Source of the DNA: Aralia elata
Lineage: Eukaryota; Streptophyta; Magnoliopsida; Apiales; Araliaceae
Direction of reading: 5' to 3'
DNA: 64,000 bases
NCBI GenBank assembly: GCA_034770075.1
Contig: CM068385.1
Location: forward strand, 74,392,272-74,456,271
In this document: positions 23,331 to 34,250 of the stretch, one piece after another
Position numbering within the stretch: position 1 is the stretch's first letter
Layout: the number at the start of each line of letters is the position of its first letter
Translations under genes and position numbers: made by a program
The notes under the pieces: generated by a model
The model's input: only the letters and a program-made list of their open reading frames with translations
The model's database searches: none
What the model was told of the DNA's origin: nothing

Positions 23331-24938
23331 TGATGAGTGGGTTTTATACCTACGAATTAGATATTTTCTAGGCCCAATTCTCGGCTATCTTTAAGCATTT
23401 ATAGCACCATTTCACTAGTTATTTCATTATTGTACAGGAAGCGACACTAAGTAGAAAATTGTGGAATTGTGGAACTTTTGGAGGAAAATGTCAAGTACCA
23501 GCAGTAAGCTCCATCGCCGGGGCGACAACCTTAGGGTCATTTTCAGCGCCGGGGCGACGCCATCGCTGGGGCGATGTTACTAAGGCAAATTCTATCGCCG
23601 GGGCGACGTTGTCGCCGGGGCGGCACTTCACAATGCATTTTTGTCGCCGGGGCGACAGGTCGGGACAGGAAATATGGCTGGCGTTTGTCACATCTGCTGG
23701 TAGTGGAGTTTCAGTGGAGCAAATTCGGGAGCATAATGGAGTGGGAAGGAGAGAGAGTAAGGGGATTAGTAGCCATCCAGGGAGTGGAGATTGAATTATT
23801 GAGGCTTTGCTACACAATTTGGAGGCTAGGGTTTGAGAGAAAAACAAGAAGAACAAAGGAACAAAGGTAGCAATCATCTGAATTTCATCAACTCAAGGAG
23901 GCTAGGAGCACGAAATAGGAAGCAAGAGCAACTCAAGAAGATCTACACCACACCAATTTGGGATTCTCATCAAAAAAGGGGTGTTTCTTCATATGTTGTA
24001 GTTCTTATTTCTTATTTTGTTATTCCAAACCATGTATTATAATCAGATTATGATGTTGTTGAAATTGAATATGAGCTAAACTCTTCATTCTAAGATTGCA
24101 ATGGAACCCAACTTGTAGTTTAAATTGAATGCTCTCTCTTTGATTGGTAGTTAGTCATTACATGAATTGGAGTTCATAACCTTTGCTTAAGGATTAATTG
24201 CTTGGCCCGTAATTACCTTGGTAACTTATATGGAATTGAGAGAGGAAGTGTAAGTTGAGACCTAGTTATGAATTCATGTGAAGTTAGATATTCTTTATAG
24301 ATAATGTATGAGATTATGTGACGTGAGTCTTATGTATTACTCTTGAGGATTGATAATTTGATTGTATTTAGGATAGACATATACCTAAATACCACATGTA
24401 TCCATTTGAGAATCATGCTTAATGATTTCTATTGTGAAAGTTGGTAATTGATAGAATGGTTAATGGGATTTTACGTGACATGTGTCTTATTAATTGTTCT
24501 TGATATGAGATTCTTGCTAGTGTATAGAATAGAAATATATCTACACACCACAATAGGAAATACGTATTCGACCATCGAGAGAGGCTTATATATACTTGTG
24601 ATTTCTCGGATAGCAATTCTTATGTTCTAATTTACCAAACAAGAGAGAGTATGACGTTTAAATGAAGAGTTGGGGGATATTGTAATCTTAGACCTTTTTA
24701 TCTTGAACTTTATCCGTGTTAGTAAAACCTTGTTTTCTAAATTGCACTTATTTTAGTTTTAATCAACAACAAACACAAACCATATTGTCATTGTTTAAAT
24801 TGGATTGATTTTACATGCGATTGCTATTCGGTAATTATTTAACATAATTTCTCGTGGGTTCGACACTTTACTTATCATATATTACTTGTGGACCGCGTAT
24901 ACTTGCGCGTGTTTTATTGATTGCGAAATCGAGCAACA
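23331..24938 (+). repeat. Athila-like B 3' LTR
   Basis: 1608 bp. Same ends as the 5' LTR and followed by the GAGAC duplication. Six palindrome positions lie at 23514-23655. Confidence 0.95.
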
Positions 24939-24943
24939 GAGAC

Positions 24944-26420
24944 ACTAAAGCAAGTATGTAGGTGCTTATTGGAGAATAAGTTCACTGAACGTGGCTCGCT
25001 AAGGAATACCTAATGTAGTTTTACTCGCCTGTCAATAGGAATTCCTCTAGTGATAGTAGTACAAGTGATCCTTGGACTTGAGATCATCATAGTATCTTGT
25101 GTATGATGAGTTATACTTTGACATGTCCCTTAAGACCTTTAGGGTATATCAAAGGGTATGATTGGGTATAATAAGTTGTACATGGAGATAGGTGAATGAT
25201 CAACAAAGAATCTATCATGTCTAGTAAAAGATATGAATGTCCTATGTGATTCGATAAATGACAACTCAGTAGTCCTTGGCCAAGGAAGAATGAAATTAGA
25301 AAGGAGTTTCTAATTTGCATTAATCAGAGTTGTGCATTTGGGAATCGAAATACATATAATTAAATAAAATAAGACTTGACAGTAAATCCATGTCTTCTAT
25401 TTAATTGGGACATTGTATGGTAGAATGATTGAATTGTACGGTAACTATTTACTCAAAGGTTATTTTGTGATTAATGTTGAAATCTATATTATCTGAAAAG
25501 TCGTTGATCGCTAAGGGGGCTTACCCTTATTGTAGAATAAATATTATTTATTTAAATGAATTAAATAATTTAATTTATTTATTTAAATAAGATTAGAATT
25601 GTTCTAATTGATTTATTCACAACCGGTTTAATATGGAGAACCTAAAGGGTCACACCGCAAAAGAAAAATATTTATTTAAGAAGTAAATGACATAATTGTA
25701 ATAATAAGTTAAGTGTATTTAATTTACTCTATGGAGATAGAATAAATTAAATAGCTTAATATTTATTATTTAATATTTTAAAAATATTAAATATTAATTA
25801 ATAAGAGGAGTCTTATTATTATTATTATTACTTTTACTATTATTTAATTCCTAATAGGGATTGAGAATTAATTAATAGAAGTACTCTCTCATGGATTCCT
25901 AATTGGATTAGGAGCATTATTAATTAAAGGAGTTTAATTATAATACAAACCCTAATCCTAAATAGTTTAGGAAAGGGTTATTCCTACATCTATAAATAAG
26001 AGGGGTCTTATCATAGATTAGGGTTACACGCTCTTGTATTAGATAGTGGAGAGTACTTACAATTTCTATAGAGATAGAAACTAGGGTTTTGCCAAATACC
26101 CAACTTCTTGAATACTTGTTCTTCCTTGGTGGATCACCTCTAGAGGCCAAACACTTGGGTGGCTAACGTTGATGAAAGGAAGGAATCACACCGTAGCATT
26201 CGAGGAGAACACGAAGGACTAGGAGTTGAACTTGTACCCGAGGAAGCTTTGTTCTACGAGGGTATAATTCTTATTCTCTTTCTTTTTCGTTTATATCGTT
26301 AATTGAGCACATTGATCGATCATGGTGATGGTTTGTATAAAATTTTAAAATCCGTTTTATCGCGCTTCCGCTCTATTTATGTAATTTGATTGCATGCTCG
26401 CGTTATATACAAACCTAACA
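24944..26420 (+). repeat. Copia C 5' LTR, right fragment
   Basis: Resumes the LTR interrupted at 3389 and ends TACAAACCTAACA. With the left piece it totals about 1823 bp, against 1818 bp for the 3' LTR. A TTAATTAAA-GGAG-TTTAATTA inverted repeat and a TATAAATA box are conserved with A. Confidence 0.93.
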
Positions 26421-26421
26421 G

Positions 26422-26434
26422 TGGTATCAGAGCC
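26422..26434 (+). other. Copia C primer-binding site (initiator tRNA-Met)
   Basis: TGGTATCAGAGCC one base after the 5' LTR, an exact match to the standard tRNA-Met primer site of copia elements. Confidence 0.93.
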
Positions 26435-26534
26435 TAATCTTGTGCTAATTATCGATTTTGATGATTCCATGTATGCTTGATATGCGATTGGATTGAAGTT
26501 TTTGGGCAGAATAAAAATTTTGAATCAGCGACAC

Positions 26535-26655
26535 GGCGCAGCTGCGCCGCCTCCAGTTCATTCTGGAGCGCAGCTGCGCCGAAACCCAGAATCGGTTTTA
26601 TCTGGGGAGCAGCGCAGCTGCGCCGTTGTCCAGTTCTTTTTGGGCGCAGCTGCGC
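26535..26655 (+). repeat. Four GCGCAGCTGCGC palindromes in copia C leader
   Basis: Perfect 12-bp palindromes at 26536, 26568, 26612 and 26644, each with a PvuII-type CAGCTG centre. Copy 1 extends to 14 bp and the others are flanked by C or CC on the right. Surrounding leader sequence is A+T-rich. Element A has no such cluster at the matching place. Confidence 0.93.
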
Positions 26656-26724
26656 CGGCTAGCAGAATCCAAAATTTTTTTTTCCTTCAATTGAAATAAA
26701 TGGTTTATTTAATTGATATAAGTT

Positions 26725-26832
26725 TAAAATAAAAGAGTTTATTTTATCTGGAATATGATTTCAGATTGCTAAAATTAAAGGAGTTTAATTTGGATTTGGT
26801 TTTTGATTAAAATAAAAGAGTTTATTTTGTTT
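26725..26832 (+). repeat. Three GGAG-type hairpin repeats in copia C leader
   Basis: AAAATAAA-AGAG-TTTATTTT (near 26728), AAATTAAA-GGAG-TTTAATTT (near 26773) and AAAATAAA-AGAG-TTTATTTT (near 26813). Stem sequences differ but remain fully paired, as in element A. Confidence 0.85.
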
Positions 26833-28040
26833 CAAAACTAAATATTAGCAAAACTTTTGCCCATTAATTGATATCAATGCATATATGGAATGATTTATTA
26901 TTCATGAGATGAATGCTATTTATTGATACATATAGAGATATGTATGATAATAAATAGAGATTGATTATGGACTATTGACCAATGTGTGATTGGATTTATT
27001 TTAGTGGATGCTTGAATGTATGGGTTTTTTATAAATGGGGTCTGCGTACCTCGTCTTCTCTAATTTTTCTTAATGTAAATTCTATCTCCCTCCTATGTAC
27101 TTCCCCTTGACTGCTGATCAAGGTTTCTATTTATTGTAAATAGTTAATGTAATAGGACTAGTTAGAATTTTGAAGAATTGGAGACAAAGGAGCAAGGAGC
27201 GCTTGAAGACCCGTTTGTAATGGAGCCCGGGTTTAAATGTAATAGTTATATTTAAATTTAATTCTTGCACCCTAGGTTTGACCTTTTGGTTCATTTGGTG
27301 GCTCTAGTGAACCAAACTAGAATAAAAGTCCATAATTAATCCGGGTAGAATATAGTATTCTATATGTGCATGCTTACTATATATATATATTATATATTAT
27401 CCAACATGCTTCGCATGTAAAATAATATGACGCGTATTTTATATATATATGTGCATGCGCGCTAAACAAGATGAGACTAATAATAACAAACCCCTCATAG
27501 AAATCATATTAAGTCCTAAGCGTTCAAAGATATTTGGAATATCGAACGTCGCCTTCTAGCATGGTAAAGCGATAGAGTATTAAATATTTAAGATGTTGCT
27601 TTATCACATTTGATGCTTATACATAGACTGAACGATACTGTTTTGTTGTGTCACACAAGGACAGTGTTTTTCTTTCGAATATATGGAAGTGTTAGGTTGG
27701 ACTTAACTTAGATAATTTTGATTCGGATGTGTCACACTTGATCAAAATAATCTAAGAGGCAAAATACAAGGAGTTACATAGTGATGTAATTGACAATAGT
27801 TGTCTACCTATTTATTTATATATAGTTTGTTGTGTCACACAAGGCTATATACATTTGAAATGAGATCCTTATTCTCACTAGCAAATCTTTAATTAGATTT
27901 GCCGAACTATATAATGAGGGTAATATGGTTTGATGAAAATAGTGGGAGATACCAATTTAAATAAAGACCTAATTTATTTTGGTAATTAATTAAATGAATG
28001 TATGCTAAAATGTTGTCTATTTCACATGCAGAATTTAAAA

Positions 28041-29045
28041 ATGTCAAACTCACTATCACTGCGTAGCATACTTGATGCTAACAAACTGACCGGACCGAAT
28101 TACACGGACTGGTTAAGGAATCTGAGAATTGTTCTCACTGCTGAAAAGATTTCTTATATCCTAAATTCGCCTGTCCCTGCAAGTGTTGCAGAAACAGCCT
28201 CTGAGGAAGAGATTGCTACTTTCAGAAAGTGGCAAGATGATGCAATCCTGGCTCAATGCATCATGCTCGCATCCATGAGTAACGAGCTTCAGCGTCAGCA
28301 TGAAACTATGGATGCTCCTACTATATTGCTGCACCTCAAAGAGTTGTATGGTGAGCAAAGTAGGACTGCTAGATATCAGATATCTAAGGAGCTCTTCCGA
28401 TCTCGTATGACCGAGGGCACTGCTGTTGAGACTCATGTCCTTAAGTTGATCAATTTGATTGAACAACTTGGACAGCTAGGGTTCGTGATGGATGGGGAGT
28501 TAAGCCAAGATTTGATCTTGCAGTCACTCCCGGACACCTTCTCACAATTTGTTGTGAATTTTCACATGAATAAGTTGGATGTCAGCTTGCCTGAGCTACT
28601 TAACATGCTGAAAATTACTGAAGGTCACTTCTCATCCAACAAGAACCAAGTCTTACTAGTGGATGATTCTTCCAAGAAAAGGAAGAGGCCCAAGGTATCT
28701 TCTGAAAAGAAGAAAAACAAGAAGGCTAAGGGCAAGGCGAAGGGAAAGGATAAAAAGAAACCTGATCCAGATAGTAAAGGAATTTGCTACCATTGCAATA
28801 AGCTGGGACACTGGAAGAGGAACTGCAAGGAGTATCTTGCGGACCAAAAGAAGCTTGGAGAAGCTTCGAGTTCCGATCTAGGTTTGTTCATGATTGAAAT
28901 TAATTTTTCTGAAAGTCAAAATTCTACTTGGGTATTGGATACCGGCTGTAGTTCTCACATATGTAATAATATGCAGGGACTAAGTAGAAGTAGGAAGCTG
29001 AACAAGGATGAAGTCGTCCTACGAGTGGGAAATGGAGCAAAGGTT
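28041..29045 (+). pseudogene. Copia C gag plus start of protease (left piece)
   Basis: Open frame from MSNSLSLRSILDANKLTGPN. Gag UBN2-type region covers roughly residues 15-205 (LRNLRIVLTAEK; FRKWQDDAILAQCIMLAS). A Lys-rich stretch is followed by the zinc knuckle CYHCNKLGHWKRNC near residue 255, and protease VLDTGCSSHIC near 310. Gag packages element RNA and the knuckle binds it. The frame is intact but runs into the truncated LTR of element D at 29044-29046. Positions 28345-29045 are repeated at 42453-43153. The ATG at 28041 is chosen because homology to A starts there. Confidence 0.88.
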
Positions 29046-30226
29046 TAAACAGTGTATCAAATTTATTTTAATAAATAAAATTCATTATATATATATATAT
29101 ATATATTTACGAATTTAATTGGATCCATGTAGGTATTTTTATTTAATTATATAAATACTTGGTCCAATAATTTTTTTTGCCTTGAAGGGGTTCACTAATA
29201 GTCCAAATAAATTAGTGAGTTGACCCTAAGGATCTAGCATGAACAGATTAAATAATTCAAATAAAGAAGTATGGTTAAAATAAATATTTGAAATAACTAT
29301 TTAAGTGGTTTAGTTATTTAATTTAAAATATAAGAAGAACAAGGTGATTAATTTAATTGGGCCATTTTTTTTGGACTAAACCCAAATTCCCTTGTTATTC
29401 TCCTTGTTGGGCCATTTGGGTTTGTTTACTTTTAATTAATTCAGCCGGCCCAACTATTGGGTTAAGCCCAAATTAACTTCCAGCGGGTTGGGCAAATTGC
29501 ACCGGGTCGATCCGATTAAAAAGGGGAAAATGGGTAATTGCTTAAAGTTGCAACCGAGCAACGAAATTGGGACAATCGGTGAAATTGAACTGGAGATTAG
29601 CAGAAATCGAGCAAAATCCTAAACCCTCAAACCAGTTGAGACCAAGCCAAGTGAAATCAAACACTCAAATCAACAGCCGAGCAACGAAAGAAAAGCTAAG
29701 CCCTAGCTCCTCAATCAAACCAAAACCCTCAATCGATCGGTTGAAACGAACGGGTGGAGAAGGACCGGCGGACAAGAGGCGATCGGCGGCTACCACGGTT
29801 TAACCAGCGGGTGAAGCGAGTGAGGGTAACGACCGACCAAGCGGCACCAAACGGACCAAAGGTCCCAAAAATTCGGCGACGCGACCGGTGGGGGCACGAC
29901 GCTCGAGGAATTGGCCGGCGAGTTTACAGTCGGCGTGATGTATACCATCAATCGCCTATCTCCTTCCGACCGATGGTCCTTAACTGGCCAAATGAGGTAA
30001 TACCCAGCCAATTTGGGTAAAATATTTCACTATATATTGAACCCCATGCAATAAACCAAAACTGCCGATTCCTTTATTTTGTGAGTTCCCAATTAGAAAA
30101 TTTAGGGTTCCAAATTAGAGAGAGAGGAATTTCAAAGAAGAAAGGGAGCAGGGGCTAGCCGTGAATGTCCGATTACACCGTTTATTTCGGTAAAAGGAGA
30201 AGGACGGCAAGTCGGTCAATCCCAAG

Positions 30227-32936
30227 GTATAAAGTAGTTCAAGCAACTGAGTTAAATTTCTAGTTCCCAATTTGTGTTGGGTTGTATTCGGATTGTATCA
30301 ATGTATTGATTGGTATTTTTCTGTGATTGTTGAATTATATATTGTATTAGGATTGTTCTTGGTTGATTTCACAATACTGTATTGTGTTGGTTTATCTTGA
30401 TTAAGAATCTGGTATTGAATTACTTTTGCTTGTTGTTTGTTGTTGGGAATTTAGTGTTGATGAACCCTAAAGGTTCGGGCAATACAACTTGTATAGTATG
30501 TATATGCCAGTATTGATCCTCATTAAGCCCACAAGATGTTTGTTGTAATGCCTAAACAAGGTTGTGATTCATGTTGGTGTTCAATATTTCTGTCGACAGT
30601 CTTGTTGCACATAAAAAAAAAACAAATCCTTGGCTTTCTTTTGGGTAGGATATCAGTGTTGCTGTAATCTGTTTAGGATTTGTTGTTTACTGTATTGGGA
30701 AGTAAATTTTGGTTAGCTTGAAATGGGATTGCAGGAAATGGTTATACTGTTGGTTTTGGCAGGAAATAACCAACACATGATTCCATTAGTATTATGTAAT
30801 AATTGCATTGCCTAATGACTAACATTGGCTTAATTATTGGTTGTTAGTTGGGGATTAATAGTGCACTTGTAAACTAATTAGTTATTATAACTAAAGAATA
30901 AAATTAATAAAGTAATTAATTATTAATTATCTATATAATAATAAATAAAAATAATAAATATTTAATTATTATTTGATTAATATTAAATAATAATTAAATA
31001 TGAATAAATGAGTAAATTAATTATTTATCATCAATAATAAATAAAGATAATAAATATTTAATTATTATTAATAATAATAATTAAATATGAATAAAGTTAA
31101 TAAACTAATTATTTATTATTTATTAAATAATAAATAAATATTTAACTTTTATTTGATTAATATTAAATAATAATTATGAATAAATTAGTAAGTAATTATT
31201 TGTTATTTATCAATAAATAATAAATAAAGATAATAAATATTTAATTATTATTTAATTAATAATTAAGTATGAATAAAATTAATGAATTAATTATTATTTC
31301 TTAGCAATAAATAATAAATAAAGATAATAATTATTTAATTATTATTTAATTCATATTAAATAATAATGAATAAGGTTAATAAGATAAATTTTTATCATTT
31401 GATTTTTAGTAAAATAATGATCAAGTATGAGTAAAGTTAATAAAATTAATTATTTGTTATTTAGCATTAAATAATAAAATAATAAAAACAGTAAATATTT
31501 AATTATTATTTTATAATTAGATAATAATTAAGTATGAATATAAGTAATAAAGAATTATTTATTATTTAACATTAAATAATAAATAAAGATAATAAATATT
31601 TAATTGTTATTTAATTAATATTAGATAATAAATTAAGTATGAATAAAGTTAAACAAAATAATTATTTATTATTTAACAATAAATAATAAATAAAGATAAT
31701 GAATATTCAATTATTATTAATAATAATAAAGTATAAATAAAGATAATAACACTTAACGATTATTAATATTGAATAATAATTGAGTGTGTGTGAATTTATA
31801 TATTAATTAATGTTGAATAAGGAATAAGGAATAATAATTACTCAATTACCCTTAAGGGTGAATGGTAATTAAGAGTAAAACTAAATAAGTGATCAATTGT
31901 TATTTAGTTGTCATTAAGCCAGAATAAATTTATTATTTATTTTATAAATAATAAATAAAGATTATTAGCCCATATTCTGAGACAAACAAAGGTAATGGTT
32001 GAGTACTCAAATGATAAGTAATCATAATTAGCTATCATTTATTTTAATAGCTAAGAGTCATTAATTAATTTCTGTTTAACTAATGTTAACTACTAATTAA
32101 ATGTATATGGTGAATTGTTTATCTGCCAAATAAATAACATAAGTGAGTGTATCGATATACAGTTATGCAATGCTAATGGATAAACCGACTTTATCATCTG
32201 ATAAGTTATCCAAGATCAATTAGTTAAAGCTAAGATAAATTGTAGCTGAGCAAACAGGCAAGTTCTATCTTACTCAACTTTTACATTGAGCAAGTTTCTA
32301 AACCTTATGCATTATTTTTAATTCGTGCAAAAGGTATACATTATTGCAAGTTATTCTCTAAGCTTGAATCTCATTCCAAGCATGCTTTAAGTGGTCTATT
32401 TACTTTTGAAATTAGTCCACATCCATGATATTATTGACAATCGCATTCGATGCATTTGAATTCGTACACTTGTTAAAATTCCGAAAATTCACGAACCATT
32501 AAGTCTGAACCCTTGTTCGGTCAGGCGAGTATGTGAGAATTTTTATAAAAGCTATCCGAACCAATCAAAGGTAAGGATTCTTAGACTGAATGAACACCCC
32601 TTTTATTATAGGGGAGTACCCCAAGTACCGTATATAAGGTACAACTAGCGGAATTAAATGTTATGCATACATATAGCGTACGCGAGGCTGATCCCCTCAA
32701 GTACTTATTCTGTAGCTAGTAACCAGAGGGTTAATTAGCTATTGACTCCTTTGGAAGTTATTGTTCAAAGTCTATTTGACTATCTCTTGTTCTAAAAGCA
32801 ATTAATGTTCTTGCTTCTGATATTTGTTGAATTCTCAGTCTATATTCCCTTCATCATGATATATCTTTATTGTTGTACTTTAAACTTGCTGAGCAAACTC
32901 GTTGCTCATCCTTGCTATATCATGACTTCATTGCAG
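30227..32936 (+). other. Predicted intron inside chromovirus D 5' LTR
   Basis: Donor CCCAAG|GTATAA and acceptor GACTTCATTGCAG|C bracket T-rich, plant-intron-like sequence that includes the AT-rich tandem array. The donor is about 196 bp after the TATA box. The 3' LTR has the same sites (40050-42140), and chromovirus E has matching ones in unrelated surrounding sequence (48786-49885). Confidence 0.45.
30880..31800 (+). repeat. AT-rich tandem array in chromovirus D 5' LTR
   Basis: Degenerate repeats of about 100 bp built from AATAATAAATAAAGATAATAAA and TATTTAATTATTATTTAATT modules. The 3' LTR keeps a shorter version (about 40605-41160). Confidence 0.8.
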
Positions 32937-33250
32937 CTAGACCCGAGACGTCAGGGAAGAACAAAGGGAAAGAAAAGATGAAGTGATAGACTTCATGTAG
33001 CAGATTCTAAATTTATGTGCAGTTAATTTCTGTTAATGTAATTTAAACCCTAATAGTTATTTAGGGTATGGATTTGTGTATGTGTTTAAGGTTATTGTAT
33101 TCTGGGACTAGTAACACCTTTGTAATGAACAACGTATGTTTATTATATTCCGCATTTTAGTTACCATATGTTGTTCGAGGTGAATGTTTGTATTGGATCG
33201 TGATGACCAGATCCGGGTAGTTGGTAACCCGAATTTGGGGGCGTCACAGA

Positions 33251-33264
33251 TTGGTTATCAAAGC
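33251..33264 (+). other. Chromovirus D primer-binding site (degenerate tRNA-Met)
   Basis: TTGGTTATCAAAGC two bases after the LTR end. Resembles the tRNA-Met site with an inserted T and one substitution. E has TTGGTATTAGAGC at the same place. Confidence 0.7.
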
Positions 33265-33269
33265 TGTAG

Positions 33270-33854
33270 GAGGACCCCGAGACCGAGGGAGAGGAGCCAC
33301 CTGCTTATGTTGATGGCATGGGGTCCACTGCCGACGATATCATTGAGGGACTGACCAGCAGGAACGAGGAGCTGGAGGATCGGATAGCTCATTTGGAGGA
33401 GCAGAATCAGACCCACCAGATCAGAGAGGACCAGTATAGGGATCTGGCTTACCAGCTCGAGCATGACCTGGGAGTAGCGAAGATACAGCTGCAGGGCTAC
33501 GAGTCCTCAGCGCAGCAGATCGGACCACTGCTACATCAGCTAGTGGCCCGGAACGCTGAGCTGAGAGAGAGGCTAGAGCAGAAGGATCTGCAGATCGCCC
33601 ACCTGAAGGCCAAACAGGAGGCCATGAAGTTCGAGGTTGGGTTGGAGGTGTCTGAGAGGATGCATGTCAGAGAGGCCTGGGTCAGGGAAGCCAGGAGGGT
33701 CGATCAGTTAGAGGACCAGTTGGAGGCCAGAGCAGTGAGGATAGAGACCCTAGGATATGCTTTAGATGCAGCCTACAGGAGGCCCCGGACTGAGGTCGGG
33801 GTTGGAGCATTCTTTTCTGGTCAGCAGGCACGGATTCGTCACGACATGCAGTGA
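33270..33854 (+). pseudogene. Chromovirus D pre-gag coiled-coil ORF, start deleted
   Basis: An ATG exists at 33318, but the same frame is open upstream from about 33270 and encodes an acidic stretch (EDPETEGEEPPAYVDG) like the acidic domain of the E homologue. The native start therefore seems lost by a deletion joining GCTGTAG next to the primer site to GAGGACCCC. From residue 10 the protein is heptad-rich (ITSRNEELEDRIAHLEEQ-like pattern; ARNAELRERLEQKDLQIAHL), predicting a long coiled coil to about residue 150. It lies between the primer site and gag on the same strand. Extra ORFs in this position are known in some plant Ty3/gypsy elements. Function is unknown. A coiled coil suggests self-assembly or partner binding. 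Confidence 0.65.
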
Positions 33855-34250
33855 CGTGATATGATGGTTGCTTTGTCTTTAGTACAGTCAGTCCCACTTT
33901 TTGTTATATTAGGGACGTATTCATGTTTGTCTTGTGAAACTTTATATTTGTTTTCATGTTTGGGGTAGCAGTTAAACCCCGACTTTTGTTATCCGGAGGG
34001 ATGGAAAGTTAGGATTCCCCACTTTTGTCTTAGGGAAATGTTTAATGATGGATAGGGCATGCAGTGGCGCATTTATAGAAGTATGCCACAGGTTTAGTCT
34101 TTGTAACAAACAGTGGTATATCAATATAAATGCAGTTGTTCCCTTTAAATCAAATGTGTTTGATAGATGTTTCTGCTCTTAAATGCTGATTGTAATGACA
34201 TATTGTGTAAAATATAAAACTATAGGTAAAAGTCGGCCAGAATTCAAATC

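Larger units (their letters stand above)
3390..24938 (+). mobile_element. Ty3/gypsy Athila-like retrotransposon B, interrupted by copia A
   Basis: The element is flanked by GAGAC (3385-3389 and 24939-24943). Its LTRs are 3390-4998 and 23331-24938 and begin TGATGAGTGGGT and end CAACA. By eye they differ at only about ten positions, so the insertion is young. A primer site matching tRNA-Asp, a gag-pol frame, a spacer and a third ORF give the Athila/Tat layout. Without the nested copia element (13290-22423 plus its 5-bp duplication) the element is about 12.4 kb. It sits inside the 5' LTR of copia C. Confidence 0.95.
26262..28031 (+). other. Predicted leader intron of copia C
   Basis: A donor-like GAGG|GTATAATT in the LTR and a strong acceptor TCTATTTCACATGCAG nine bases before the gag ATG (28041) would remove 1.77 kb, including the primer site and all leader repeats. 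Element A keeps comparable sites (14932 and 17113). Inferred from sequence only. Confidence 0.35.
29044..33248 (+). repeat. Chromovirus D 5' LTR (outer tip missing)
   Basis: About 4.2 kb. A GC-richer segment (29740-29960) precedes a TATATATT box near 30031. Then comes a probable intron with a long AT-rich array (30880-31800), ending GGCGTCACA. It is about 600 bp longer than the 3' LTR, which lacks the segment between about 30787 and 31398. Small ORFs at 29567-30020 recur in the other LTR and have no recognisable domain. Confidence 0.9.

Noticed and set aside
29567..30020. Arginine-rich ORFs (78 and 88 aa) in the D LTR
   Set aside because: They lie upstream of the TATA box in U3, recur only because the LTR is duplicated, and show no recognisable domain.
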